NCBI GenBank assembly: GCA_900547315.1 | Contig: URGI01000014.1 | Coordinates: forward strand, 1 to 31,312 | Source of the DNA: an uncultured Eubacteriales bacterium | GTDB lineage: Bacteria; Bacillota; Clostridia; Oscillospirales; Oscillospiraceae | Direction of reading: 5' to 3' | Length of the DNA: 31,312 nt | In this document: one piece after another, positions 31,298-31,312 of the stretch | Layout: each line of letters opens with the position of its first letter | Numbering within the stretch: position 1 is the stretch's first letter | The notes under the pieces: model-generated | Told to the model about the DNA's origin: nothing | The model's database searches: none | The model's input: only the letters and a program-made list of their open reading frames with translations | Program-made: the position numbers and the translations under genes

Positions 31298-31312
31298 AGG
31301 CTTCTTCCATGC

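Overview
The window looks like chromosomal core and accessory DNA from a spore-forming, Gram-positive-type anaerobe of class Clostridia, probably an Oscillospirales-like gut bacterium. The reasons are spoVAD-spoVAE, RNase J, NrdR, a XpaC-TelA pair, DUF421-DUF4363, a UvrX-type polymerase with a YolD-like partner, an LPxTG-type surface protein, strong GGAGG ribosome sites, and moderately high-GC coding DNA with AT-rich promoters. The lineage is an inference. No rRNA, tRNA, CRISPR array, prophage or insertion sequence was seen, and no gene-free stretch reaches 300 bases.

Layout from left to right: a CorA-type transporter (-) and a large sortase-anchored repeat protein (+). Next comes a THEP1-like NTPase and DUF364 pair (-), then a MoxR / DUF58 / transglutaminase operon (-). 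spoVAD-spoVAE (-) follows without spoVAC, then a YolD-like gene and a Y-family polymerase (-). These last two diverge from an AlkZ-like HTH_42 glycosylase (+). nrdR (+) abuts DUF4363/DUF421 (-). A hexosamine-phosphate operon (+) encodes a NagB-like protein, GlmM and a hexapeptide-repeat protein. It converges on the XpaC-TelA-LemA-TPM-YbaK operon (-). Then come rpe, recR, RNase J, an ArsC/Spx-like protein and a small membrane protein (+), a ClpP/TepA-like peptidase (+), a CotH-kinase/lamin-tail lipoprotein (-), and an ABC exporter operon ending in a TfoX-N-domain gene (-).

Functional groups: DNA repair (polymerase, YolD-like, AlkZ-like, RecR), sporulation (SpoVAD/AE), amino-sugar phosphate metabolism (NagB-like, GlmM, LbH), and membrane or envelope stress (XpaC, TelA, LemA, TPM; MoxR, DUF58, transglutaminase).

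The most interesting signals are regulatory. Four convergent gene pairs occur. Two share an ordinary bidirectional terminator. The other two (nrdR/DUF4363 and clpP-like/cotH-like) have stop codons that touch or nearly touch, with no terminator between them. In both, the first terminator-like hairpin on the minus strand lies beyond the start of the plus-strand gene, so antisense RNA could cover the whole of nrdR and the whole of the clpP-like gene. At the clpP-like gene this hairpin also holds the ribosome site. A second compact design places a promoter inside a terminator hairpin (4637-4678). The NagB-like protein has Thr where the catalytic Asp is expected.

Start codons were chosen from ribosome sites. 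Several differ from the longest open frame, including likely GTG and TTG starts.
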